A stretch of DNA of 64,000 nt from Marinobacter sp. es.042 (GTDB lineage Bacteria; Pseudomonadota; Gammaproteobacteria; Pseudomonadales; Oleiphilaceae), in the NCBI RefSeq assembly GCF_900188315.1, contig NZ_LT897781.1:992001-1056000 (forward strand), given 5' to 3'. Position numbers and translations under genes: made by a program. The notes under the pieces were generated by a model, which had not been told where the DNA came from, ran no database searches, and was given only the letters and a program-made list of their open reading frames with translations. This document shows positions 8,197 through 15,343 of the stretch, in pieces; position 1 is the stretch's first letter, and each line of letters opens with the position of its first letter.

Positions 8197-9052
8197 AATC
8201 GAGGTCGAACAGCATATCGCTGCCGAGGTTTATAAGCTGGGCGTGGGGCCGCAAGGCATCATCCAGAAAATCGATCTCGGGAAGCGAAAAGGCTGGCCTG
8301 CCGCTGCCGATGATCATGGGCGCGACCATCACGTGCAGGCGATCCAGCAAGCCAGCGTTCAGGAAGCATGAAACGGTAACACCGCCCCCTTCCACAAAGA
8401 CTTTTTTCAGCCCAAGGTCTGCGAGAACCTCAAGGATTAATTTCGGATCGACGGCATCTTCGGATTCGGCATCCCCGAGACAGGGAATTTCGGTAACCCC
8501 GGAACCGATCGATGGATTCTTTGCTTTCTCGTAAGTACCTGCCACCAACCTCAGGGTCGGGGCTTCGCCATCGGTGAACAGGTGATGGCTGTCCGGTACG
8601 CGATGGTGGCGGTCAATGACCACGCGCACAGGGTTGCGGCCACTCGTGCGGCGAACGGTCAAACGGGGATTGTCGGTAGCGGCGGTTCCCGCCCCGACAA
8701 CAACTGCATCCGACACTGCGCGGATCCGGTGCAGATGGGTAATCCCATCGTCGCCATTGATGAAACGGGAGCGACCGGTAACCGTGGCAATGCGTCCATC
8801 CAGGCTTTGGCCCAGCTGACCAATGACTTTTGAGCCGCCATCGTCTGGCACGGGCCGGCAAAGGGGCAGGAATACCGAGAGCAGATCCTTCGCTTCTCGC
8901 GTGGCCGGTTGCATCAGGTGCCAGGCCCCGTGGCCGTTGAGTTTTACCGCTTCTTTGTCGGTTCCCGGCAATGGCAATGTCACATTGCTGCGGTTAACTG
9001 CGCTAAGCACCAACTCCCACGCCGAGTCGATATCCAGAGTTCTTGCCGCCAT
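8180..9052 (-). CDS. RibD C-terminal-domain reductase (dihydrofolate reductase-like)
   Basis: 290 residues. From about residue 75 the protein matches the RibD reductase domain: GQLGQSLDGRIA near the start (compare SLDG in RibD), VVGAGTAATDNPRLTVR for the NADPH site, and FVEGGGVTVSCFL near the end. The N-terminal ~75 residues are unrelated to the RibD deaminase, and the zinc-binding HAE/PCxxC deaminase motifs are missing. It is thus a stand-alone reductase for a pyrimidine- or pterin-like ribosylamine. It could serve riboflavin synthesis, but its place facing the PTPS-like operon suggests the same specialised pathway (inference). The end overlaps the convergent UPF0104 gene. AGGG lies 6 bases before the ATG. 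Confidence 0.8.
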   Translation of the reverse strand: MAARTLDIDSAWELVLSAVNRSNVTLPLPGTDKEAVKLNGHGAWHLMQPATREAKDLLSVFLPLCRPVPDDGGSKVIGQLGQSLDGRIATVTGRSRFINGDDGITHLHRIRAVSDAVVVGAGTAATDNPRLTVRRTSGRNPVRVVIDRHHRVPDSHHLFTDGEAPTLRLVAGTYEKAKNPSIGSGVTEIPCLGDAESEDAVDPKLILEVLADLGLKKVFVEGGGVTVSCFLNAGLLDRLHVMVAPMIIGSGRPAFSLPEIDFLDDALRPHAQLINLGSDMLFDLDFTRDT

Positions 9053-9193
9053 AAATACCCTGTTTGGTTGTTGCCATCTTCAGTATAGGCAGATTGTGTG
9101 CAAAGCTATAGGTACGTTACATTTCCAGATTGATTCACTTCGCAGGGCATTATCGGGACGAGTATCCCGGCTTGGATGACGAGGTAAGTGGCC

Positions 9194-9430
9194 ATGCAGC
9201 ATGCGCAACCCATTCAGCACTGGGAGCCAGAAAAGCCTGAGGACCATGGGCAACTTGAGCTGCCCGGTATTGCCCTGGATAAGAGCGACGAACTTCTTGA
9301 GTCGCTGGATGAGCTGGAACAAGTCCTTGATAAGGTTCAGTTGACCACGGAAGAAGCCGAGCTTCTTCGCCGGTTCCGCAGAACAAGTGCGGAAAACCGG
9401 CGAATGATTCTGCAAATCCTGGGCAACTGA
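9194..9430 (+). CDS. small conserved-looking protein of unknown function
   Basis: 78 residues from the ATG at 9194, which has GAGG 9 bases upstream; a GTG at 9188 would sit directly on that site. The protein is acidic and soluble. It has a predicted helical stretch LDKSDELLESLDELEQVLDKVQ followed by a basic helix (LLRRFRRTSAENRRMILQIL). There is no signal peptide or recognisable domain. It lies alone on the plus strand between the minus-strand ribD-like gene and galU. The regular amphipathic pattern and good ribosome site favour a real gene; no function can be proposed. Confidence 0.55.
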   Translation: MQHAQPIQHWEPEKPEDHGQLELPGIALDKSDELLESLDELEQVLDKVQLTTEEAELLRRFRRTSAENRRMILQILGN

Positions 9431-9446
9431 TCCCGCCCCGCGTGTC

Positions 9447-10283
9447 TTACTTGCCTTTCTTGTAGATATTCTCGTAAACGTAGTTGGTGGCTTCCACAAA
9501 GCCATCAATGCTGCCGCAATCGAACCGGCGCCCTTTGAACTGATAAGCCAGCACGCAACCGTTTTTCGCCTGCTCAAGAAGGGCATCGGTGATCTGGACT
9601 TCACCGTTCTTGCCCGCTGGTGTCCGCTCGATGATGTCGAAAATATCTGGCGTAAGAATATAGCGGCCAATAATGGCGAGATTACTGGGCGCATCTTCCG
9701 GAGCCGGCTTTTCTACCATGTCTGTGATCCGGTAGAGGCCATCTTTCATGGATTCACCGGCGATCACCCCGTACTTGTGGGTTTCATCAGCCGGCACTTC
9801 TTCAATGGCAACAATAGAGCATCGGAACTGGTTGTAGAGCTTCACCATCTGCGCCAGGACGCCATCTTCACCATCGGGGCCAATGCAGAAGTCATCCGCC
9901 AGCACGACCGCAAACGGGTTGTCACCCACCAGGTTGCGACCGGTCAGTATGGCGTGGCCGAGGCCCTTCATTTCATTCTGCCGAGTGAAGGCAAAACTGT
10001 TGTGGTCGATCAGCTCGCGGATGGAGGTCAGCAGCTCTTCCTTGCCAGAGCCCGCAATCTGTTGTTCGAGCTCGTAGCTGATGTCGAAATGATCCTCGAT
10101 AGCCCGCTTGCCCCGACCGGTTACGAAGCCGAATTCGTGAATACCTGCTTCGGAGGCTTCCTCAACGCCGTACTGAACCAGGGGTTTGTTCACTACCGGC
10201 AGGATCTCCTTGGGCATCGCCTTGGTGGCCGGAAGAAAGCGGGTGCCGTAGCCGGCGACGGGAAACAGGCATTTTTTGATCAT
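9447..10283 (-). CDS. galU: UTP-glucose-1-phosphate uridylyltransferase
   Basis: 278 residues, the usual GalU length, from the ATG at 10283 with AAGGAC upstream. The nucleotidyltransferase signature AGYGTRFLPATKAMPKEILP is at the N-terminus (residues ~9-28). VLADDFCIG carries the metal-binding Asp, and FDIIERTPAGKNGEVQITDAL is the typical C-terminal segment. GalU converts UTP and glucose-1-phosphate to UDP-glucose, the precursor for osmoregulated glucans, lipopolysaccharide and exopolysaccharide. Divergent opgD, a periplasmic glucan protein, uses products of the UDP-glucose pathway, which fits this neighbourhood. Confidence 0.95.
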   Translation of the reverse strand: MIKKCLFPVAGYGTRFLPATKAMPKEILPVVNKPLVQYGVEEASEAGIHEFGFVTGRGKRAIEDHFDISYELEQQIAGSGKEELLTSIRELIDHNSFAFTRQNEMKGLGHAILTGRNLVGDNPFAVVLADDFCIGPDGEDGVLAQMVKLYNQFRCSIVAIEEVPADETHKYGVIAGESMKDGLYRITDMVEKPAPEDAPSNLAIIGRYILTPDIFDIIERTPAGKNGEVQITDALLEQAKNGCVLAYQFKGRRFDCGSIDGFVEATNYVYENIYKKGK

Positions 10284-10666
10284 ATCGTTCGTCCTTTGAT
10301 GGTCGGTTTCACGCCCTGTGGGCTGCTTCACGCATCTGCGTAAGCCTATCAACAATTGTTCTATCACAAAGTGTGCCGAGTTTACCCAAGTTGTAACGAC
10401 AAATGCAGGGCGGTGTTGGAAATTGTAAGTTTTAGCAAAGAGCTATGGCGCTTTAGAGGAGGGTTATTCAGGTTTACCATCACCAAAAATTTCTCTGATC
10501 AGAGGTCTCTCAGTGGGATCTTCATTGATTGCTTGCACTCATTTGGTGCGCTTCCGGGAGCGTGGGTTCCTTATCCGAATAGGCTCTCTACCTTTTATTG
10601 TTCGTACATAGTCCACGTGATCTTCTCTATGGCAATCTATAGCCCGGTATAGGAGGGGCGAGAACA
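10284..10666. other. intergenic region between galU and opgD
   Basis: This 383-base gap separates divergent galU and opgD and should hold both promoters. I find no convincing gene in it: an open frame at 10356-10652 has no ribosome site and its translation shows no domain features. I see no clear -35/-10 pair, hairpin terminator or repeat. Confidence 0.5.
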
Positions 10667-12253
10667 ATGGACAGACGAACGCTGATCAAGGGGCTGGTAG
10701 CACTGGTAAGTGCCGGCGTGTTACCACTGTCGCCCCTTGTGAAAGGTGCCGGCCTTAAACCAGTAGCTGGCAGCAGTCCCCGTGCCTTCAGCTACGCCTG
10801 GCTCAAAGGTCGGGCCCGGGCACTGGCAGCTGAGGCGTATGTCTCCCATAAAGATGAATTGCCCCAATCCCTGAAATCCATTTCCTGGGACGACTACCAG
10901 GCTATCGCCTTCAGGCCCGACCGCGCGCTCTGGCGCGACGACGATACTGCTTTCCAGATCCAGCTCTTCCATCTTGGCCTGTACTTCCAGCAACCCGTCA
11001 GAATCCATGAAGTCATCGATGGCGAGGCGGCTGAGTTGGCCTATCAACAGGATCTGTTCCGGTACAACGGCGATCAGCCCCTGGGCGATTTGCCAGAAGA
11101 CCTGGGCTACGCCGGTTTTCGGATCCACTACCATAAAAACTTTGCCCTGGATCTCGCCGCCTTCCTGGGCGCCAGCTATTTTCGGGCGGTGGGCGCAGAG
11201 ATGCAGTACGGCCTGTCGGCCAGAGGGCTGGCCATTGATACCGGCATGGACCGCAAAGAAGAGTTTCCCAGGTTTTCCGAGTTCTGGCTGGAGAAACCGG
11301 CCCCGGGCAGCCAGCTACTTAGGGTGTGGGCTCTGCTGGATTCTCCCAGCACCACCGGCGCCTACGCATTCGTGCTGGACCCCGGGCGCAACATGGTCAT
11401 GGACGTGGATGTAGCGCTTTACCCCAGAACGGAAATCACGAGGGCAGGGATTGCGCCGCTCACCAGCATGTACCAGGTGGGTGAAAATGACGATCGGATG
11501 GGCTACGACTGGCGGCCGGAAATACACGATTCCGACGGCCTGGCCATACGCAACGGCAACGGCGAGTGGTTGTGGCGGCCGTTGGTGAATCCCGTCAATC
11601 TCCGGTTCAACAGTTTCCAGGATAACAACCCCGTCGGCTTCGGCCTGTTGCAGCGCGACAGGAATTTCGACCACTACCAGGATGATGGCGTGTTTTACGA
11701 TCGCCGGCCCAGCCTTTGGGTGGAGCCCCGGGGAGACTGGGGGCGGGGCAGTGTTGATCTGGTGGAAATCCCTACCGTGGATGAGACCTTCGACAACATC
11801 GTCGCCTTCTGGCACCCGCAGGAACCTCTGTTGCCAGGCCGGGAATACCTCTACAGCTACCGCCTGCACTGGGGCGAGCACGCTCCGTTGCAACCTTATG
11901 AATTAGCCACGGTGCAGGCAACCAGGACCGGGCTGGGCGGTGTCGTGGGCCAGAAGCGCACCTATTTCTCTTGGCGCTTTGCCGTTGATTTCGCCGGCGG
12001 CGCGCTTGAAATGCTCGCCAAGGATGCTGAGGTAGAGCCGGTCATAACCGTGAGCCGCGGAGAGGTTGAAATCACTTCCGCAAGACCATTGTCTGCAATC
12101 GACGGCTACCGGGCCATGTTTGACCTTGTGCCGGATGACTCCATTGCACCAATCAATATCCGCCTGTACCTCAGGCTGGGCGGCGAGACGCTGACGGAGA
12201 CCTGGCTATATCAATACACACCGCCACCGGTTGCCGAACGCCAGATCTATTGA
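10667..12253 (+). CDS. opgD: glucan biosynthesis protein D (periplasmic, Tat-exported)
   Basis: 528 residues, close to the length of OpgD/MdoD. A twin-arginine signal peptide starts MDRRTLIKGLVALVSAG. The mature part has the MdoG/OpgD features: FSYAWLKGRARALAAEAY, AFRPDRALWRDDDTAFQIQL, FGLLQRDRNFDHYQDDGVFY and a C-terminal Ig-like domain. OpgD acts in the periplasm on the branching or length of osmoregulated periplasmic glucans. No opgG or opgH lies alongside, so the glucan backbone synthase must be elsewhere. AGGAGG lies about 10 bases before the ATG. Its end abuts the operator region of the propionate regulator. Confidence 0.93.
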   Translation: MDRRTLIKGLVALVSAGVLPLSPLVKGAGLKPVAGSSPRAFSYAWLKGRARALAAEAYVSHKDELPQSLKSISWDDYQAIAFRPDRALWRDDDTAFQIQLFHLGLYFQQPVRIHEVIDGEAAELAYQQDLFRYNGDQPLGDLPEDLGYAGFRIHYHKNFALDLAAFLGASYFRAVGAEMQYGLSARGLAIDTGMDRKEEFPRFSEFWLEKPAPGSQLLRVWALLDSPSTTGAYAFVLDPGRNMVMDVDVALYPRTEITRAGIAPLTSMYQVGENDDRMGYDWRPEIHDSDGLAIRNGNGEWLWRPLVNPVNLRFNSFQDNNPVGFGLLQRDRNFDHYQDDGVFYDRRPSLWVEPRGDWGRGSVDLVEIPTVDETFDNIVAFWHPQEPLLPGREYLYSYRLHWGEHAPLQPYELATVQATRTGLGGVVGQKRTYFSWRFAVDFAGGALEMLAKDAEVEPVITVSRGEVEITSARPLSAIDGYRAMFDLVPDDSIAPINIRLYLRLGGETLTETWLYQYTPPPVAERQIY

Positions 12254-12265
12254 TTGATTACATCT

Positions 12266-12277
12266 ATTGTAAACAAT
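12266..12277. promoter_or_regulatory. GntR operator-like palindrome 1 (ATTGTAAACAAT)
   Basis: A perfect palindrome of the form ATTGT-N2-ACAAT, 33 bases centre-to-centre from the second copy. The shared form and location upstream of a GntR-family gene suggest a binding site for its product. Confidence 0.65.
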
Positions 12278-12298
12278 CACGCACTCAATTTGGCCAAT

Positions 12299-12310
12299 AT
12301 TGTTGACAAT
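12299..12310. promoter_or_regulatory. GntR operator-like palindrome 2 (ATTGTTGACAAT)
   Basis: A second ATTGT-N2-ACAAT palindrome, whose symmetry extends one more base on each side. It includes a TTGACA -35 hexamer (12303-12308), so bound regulator would block polymerase. Confidence 0.7.
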
Positions 12311-12331
12311 ATGACCGCTCAGGCGTAGCTT
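12303..12331 (+). promoter_or_regulatory. probable sigma-70 promoter of the prp operon
   Basis: A consensus -35 TTGACA at 12303-12308, a 17-base spacer and a weak -10 TAGCTT at 12326-12331. The start codon of the regulator follows at 12365. The -35 lies inside operator-like palindrome 2. The -10 is poor, so the call rests mainly on the -35, the spacing and the overlapping operator. Confidence 0.5.
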
Positions 12332-12350
12332 TGCTCAAAATCAACCCGGT

Positions 12351-12362
12351 TTTGTTGACAAC
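12351..12362. promoter_or_regulatory. GntR operator-like palindrome 3 (TTTGTTGACAAC)
   Basis: A third, imperfect copy sharing the 10-base core TTGTTGACAA with palindrome 2. It ends two bases before the ATG of the regulator, so it may act as a roadblock or autoregulatory site. Confidence 0.55.
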
Positions 12363-12364
12363 CT

Positions 12365-13045
12365 ATGGCTGAGTTACTGTCTACCACCTACACCCGCGCC
12401 GATGAGGCGTTTGATTGTCTGCAAACGGCAATCGTCAAAGGGGAACTGGCGCCCGGCGAGAAGATTGGCGAACTGGAGCTTTGTTCCCGCTTTAACCTCA
12501 CGCGCGGCCCGCTCCGGGAAGCGCTGGGTCGTCTTGAATCCCGCGGCCTTCTGGTGCGCCGTCCCCACGCCGGCGTCAAGGTGGTTTCAGTCAGCGCCTC
12601 CGAGTTAATGGAGCTCTACCGCATACGCGAAGTCATGGAGGGGCTGGCCGCTCGACAGGCCGCCGAGCGCATGACCGACCAGGAAATTGCCGACCTTCAG
12701 GCCACCCTCGACACCCACGAACGCATGATCGACGAAGCCCAGGGCCAGGCCTATTACCAGGCCGAAGGGGATTACGACTTCCACCACAGAATCGCCACCG
12801 GAAGCCGCAATACCAAACTTGCCCAGATGCTGCTGGGTGATCTTTATTACATGGTACGGATGTACCGATATCGTCTTAGCACCTCCACCGGGCGCCCCCA
12901 GCGTGCGCTCGGTGAACACCGTCGTATCGTCGAGGCCATCGCTCAGCGCGATGGCGAACTCGCCGAATTTCTGATGAAACGCCATATCAACGCAGCAAGA
13001 CAGAACATCGAGAAAAAGATCGAGGAAGGCGAGCTCACAATTTGA
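12365..13045 (+). CDS. GntR-family (FCD) transcriptional regulator of the prp operon
   Basis: 226 residues. A winged-helix DNA-binding domain covers residues ~10-75 (AIVKGELAPGEKIGELELC, TRGPLREALGRLESRGLL). A C-terminal FCD effector domain follows, with metal-type residues in DYDFHHRIA and EHRRIVEAI. It is first in the methylcitrate operon, only 75 bases before prpB, and is likely its local repressor responding to a cycle intermediate such as 2-methylcitrate (known for this gene order, not shown here). Three matching palindromes upstream suggest autoregulation. It differs from the sigma-54-dependent PrpR of Salmonella. Confidence 0.88.
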   Translation: MAELLSTTYTRADEAFDCLQTAIVKGELAPGEKIGELELCSRFNLTRGPLREALGRLESRGLLVRRPHAGVKVVSVSASELMELYRIREVMEGLAARQAAERMTDQEIADLQATLDTHERMIDEAQGQAYYQAEGDYDFHHRIATGSRNTKLAQMLLGDLYYMVRMYRYRLSTSTGRPQRALGEHRRIVEAIAQRDGELAEFLMKRHINAARQNIEKKIEEGELTI

Positions 13046-13049
13046 ACAA

Positions 13050-13076
13050 GGGGTCTGACCCCGGGGGTCAGACCCC
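13050..13076. repeat. GGGGTC/GACCCC hairpin repeat 1 (regulator-prpB gap)
   Basis: Inverted repeat of GGGGTCTGACCCC (13050-13062) and GGGGTCAGACCCC (13064-13076) around one central G, flanked by TGAA on the left and TTCAC on the right. It is one of six related hairpins in the prp operon. No U-tract follows, so it is not a standard intrinsic terminator. Confidence 0.85.
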
Positions 13077-13120
13077 CATTTCACGCACAAATTTACGAAT
13101 AACCAAGAGAGGCCAACACC

Positions 13121-14008
13121 ATGTCCAACAAACTCAGCCCCGGCGCCCGCTTCCGCAAGGCGCTCAAAGATAATCAGCCCCTGCAGATTGTCGGCACCAT
13201 CAACGCCTACGCCGCCATGATGGCCGAGAAAGTCGGCCACCAGGCCATTTATCTTTCCGGCGGCGGCGTCGCTAACGCTTCCTATGGTCTGCCGGATCTG
13301 GGCATGACCTCCATGAACGATGTGGTTGAAGACGTTCGCCGTATTACCGCAGCTACCGACGTACCGCTGCTGGTGGACATCGACACCGGCTGGGGTGGCG
13401 CCTTCAACATTGGCCGTACCATCCGCGAGATGGAGCGTGCCGGAGCAGCCGCTGTCCACATTGAAGACCAGGTTGCCCAGAAGCGCTGTGGTCACCGCCC
13501 GAACAAGGAAATTGTCTCCCAGGAAGAAATGGTCGACCGCATCAAGGCCGCCGTGGATGCCCGTGAAGACAAAGACTTCTTTATCATGGCCCGTACCGAC
13601 GCGTTCCAAAAAGAGGGCCTCGAAGCCGCTATCGAGCGCGCCAAGGCCTGCATCGAAGCCGGCGCCGACGGCATCTTTGCCGAAGCGGTCACGGAGCTCG
13701 AGCACTACAAAGCCTTTTCGGAAGCCCTGGACGTGCCCATCCTGGCCAACATCACCGAATTTGGTGCCACACCGCTATACAACCGCAAGGAACTGGCCGA
13801 AGCCGGCGCCGACATGGTTCTGTATCCGCTCAGCGCCTTCCGCGCCATGAACAAGGCCGCCCTGACTGTCTACCAGAACATCCTGGAGAAGGGCGACCAG
13901 AAAGACGTGGTTGACCTGATGCAGACTCGGATGGAGCTATACGATTTCCTGAACTACCACGATTTCGAGCAGAAGCTGGACCAACTGTTCCAGCAGAGCA
14001 AAGGCTAA
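13121..14008 (+). CDS. prpB: 2-methylisocitrate lyase
   Basis: 295 residues, the standard PrpB length. The isocitrate lyase superfamily motif is KRCGH within [10 protein letters not shown] (residues ~123-132), carrying the catalytic Cys. Metal-binding acidic residues lie in [11 protein letters not shown] and VHIEDQ, and FIMARTDAF is typical of PrpB. It cleaves 2-methylisocitrate to pyruvate and succinate, the last step of the methylcitrate cycle for propionyl-CoA. It lies in the plus-strand operon between its regulator and prpC, separated from each by GGGGTC hairpins. AAGAGAGG precedes the ATG. Confidence 0.97.
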   Translation: MSNKLSPGARFRKALKDNQPLQIVGTINAYAAMMAEKVGHQAIYLSGGGVANASYGLPDLGMTSMNDVVEDVRRITAATDVPLLVDIDTGWGGAFNIGRTIREMERAGAAAVHIEDQVAQKRCGHRPNKEIVSQEEMVDRIKAAVDAREDKDFFIMARTDAFQKEGLEAAIERAKACIEAGADGIFAEAVTELEHYKAFSEALDVPILANITEFGATPLYNRKELAEAGADMVLYPLSAFRAMNKAALTVYQNILEKGDQKDVVDLMQTRMELYDFLNYHDFEQKLDQLFQQSKG

Positions 14009-14019
14009 CAACGGAACCT

Positions 14020-14049
14020 GGGGTCAGAAGAACGCCTTCTTCTGACCCC
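14020..14049. repeat. GGGGTC/GACCCC hairpin repeat 2a (prpB-prpC gap)
   Basis: A 13-base perfect stem, GGGGTCAGAAGAA (14020-14032) with TTCTTCTGACCCC (14037-14049), around a CGCC loop. It is followed by GCCTTCAC. This is the longer AGAAGAA subtype of the family. Confidence 0.88.
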
Positions 14050-14080
14050 GCCTTCACAAGACTGAGAATGAGCTGAAACT

Positions 14081-14110
14081 GGGGTCAGAAGAAAGCGTTC
14101 TTCCGACCCC
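14081..14110. repeat. GGGGTC/GACCCC hairpin repeat 2b (prpB-prpC gap)
   Basis: A second AGAAGAA-subtype hairpin: GGGGTCAGAAGAA (14081-14093), loop AGCG, then TTCTTCCGACCCC (14098-14110) with one mismatch. It is preceded by TGAAACT and followed by GCCTTCA, like copy 2a. Confidence 0.88.
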
Positions 14111-14142
14111 GCCTTCAGGCTCCAATAAGATGGGAGACAACA

Positions 14143-15273
14143 ATGGCTGAAGCAAAACAACTAAGCGGTGCAGGCCTCCGTGGCCAGGTAGCTGGTGAAA
14201 CCGCCCTGTGCACCGTCGGCAAAAGCGGCGCCGGCCTGACATACCGCGGCTATGACATCGCAGATCTGGCTGAGAAGGCCCAGTTTGAAGAAATCGCTTA
14301 CCTTCTGCTTCGGGGCAAACTGCCAAATCGGCAGGAGCTGGATACCTATACCAAAAAACTCCAGAGCCTGCGTGGCCTGCCGGCTGCCCTGAAAACCGTG
14401 CTTGAGCAGATCCCCAAAGACGCGCACCCGATGGATGTGATGCGTACCGGCTGCTCCATGCTGGGCAACCTGGAAACCGAAGAAGATTTCAGCGAGCAGG
14501 ACGACAAGATCGACCGCATGCTGGCGGTGTTCCCGTCCATCATCACTTACTGGTACCGCTTCGCCCACGAAGGCGTCCGGATCGAAACCGAGAGCGACGT
14601 GGATTCCATCGGCGGCCATTTCCTGGAGCTGCTTCACGGCAAGAAGCCCAGCGAGCTGCACGAGCGCGTGATGAACGTCTCTCTGATCCTGTACGCAGAG
14701 CACGAATTCAACGCCTCCACGTTCACTGCCCGAGTCTGTGCGTCCACCTTGTCTGACATTCACAGCTGTGTGACCGGTGCGATCGGTTCACTGCGCGGTC
14801 CTCTGCACGGCGGTGCCAACGAGGCCGCCATGGCGCTGATCCAGAAGTTCAAGACCCCGGAAGAGGCGGAAGAAGGCCTGATGGGCATGCTCGAGCGGAA
14901 AGAAAAGATCATGGGCTTCGGTCACGCGATCTATAAAGAGTCCGACCCGCGGAACGCCATCATCAAACAGTGGTCCAAGAAGCTGGCTGAAGAAGTGGGC
15001 GATACCGTGCTGTATCCGGTATCCGAGCGCTGTGAAGCGGTTATGTGGCGCGAGAAGAAGCTGTTCTGTAACGCGGACTTCTTCCATGCATCCGCCTACC
15101 ACTTCATGGGCATTCCAACCGAACTGTTTACACCGATCTTCGTGATGTCCCGGGTATCCGGCTGGACCGCCCACGTGAAAGAGCAGCGTGAGAACAACCG
15201 CATCATTCGCCCAAGCGCCGATTACACCGGCCCGGCGGATGCCAATTGGGTGCCAATCGACGAGCGGCCGTAA
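14143..15273 (+). CDS. prpC: 2-methylcitrate synthase
   Basis: 376 residues of the citrate synthase family in the short PrpC form. It has the catalytic His segments GPLHGGANEAAM and GFGHAIYK, the Asp-containing NADFFHASAYHFMGIP segment, and the CoA/substrate stretch MSRVSGWTAHVKEQ. N-terminal AGETALCTVGKSGAGLTYRGYDI is the classic PrpC start. It condenses propionyl-CoA with oxaloacetate to 2-methylcitrate. GGGAG lies just before the ATG. Upstream and downstream gaps hold two and one GGGGTC hairpins respectively. Confidence 0.97.
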   Translation: MAEAKQLSGAGLRGQVAGETALCTVGKSGAGLTYRGYDIADLAEKAQFEEIAYLLLRGKLPNRQELDTYTKKLQSLRGLPAALKTVLEQIPKDAHPMDVMRTGCSMLGNLETEEDFSEQDDKIDRMLAVFPSIITYWYRFAHEGVRIETESDVDSIGGHFLELLHGKKPSELHERVMNVSLILYAEHEFNASTFTARVCASTLSDIHSCVTGAIGSLRGPLHGGANEAAMALIQKFKTPEEAEEGLMGMLERKEKIMGFGHAIYKESDPRNAIIKQWSKKLAEEVGDTVLYPVSERCEAVMWREKKLFCNADFFHASAYHFMGIPTELFTPIFVMSRVSGWTAHVKEQRENNRIIRPSADYTGPADANWVPIDERP

Positions 15274-15289
15274 CCCTCAGGATGAAAAA

Positions 15290-15317
15290 GGGGTCTGACC
15301 CTGCAGGGTCAGACCCC
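15290..15317. repeat. GGGGTC/GACCCC hairpin repeat 3 (prpC-acnD gap), perfect 28-base palindrome
   Basis: Left half GGGGTCTGACCCTG and right half CAGGGTCAGACCCC form a perfect 28-base palindrome with no loop bases. It is flanked by GATGAAAAA on the left and ATCTTCAC on the right. This is the short subtype shared with repeat 1. Confidence 0.9.
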
Positions 15318-15343
15318 ATCTTCACATTACCGAGTTGCTGACC

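Noticed and set aside
10356..10652. 98-residue open frame upstream of opgD
   Set aside because: No ribosome site or domain, and it occupies the divergent promoter region.
12605..13705. 366-residue open frame antisense to the regulator and prpB
   Set aside because: It spans two real genes and a hairpin on the other strand, with no ribosome site or domain.
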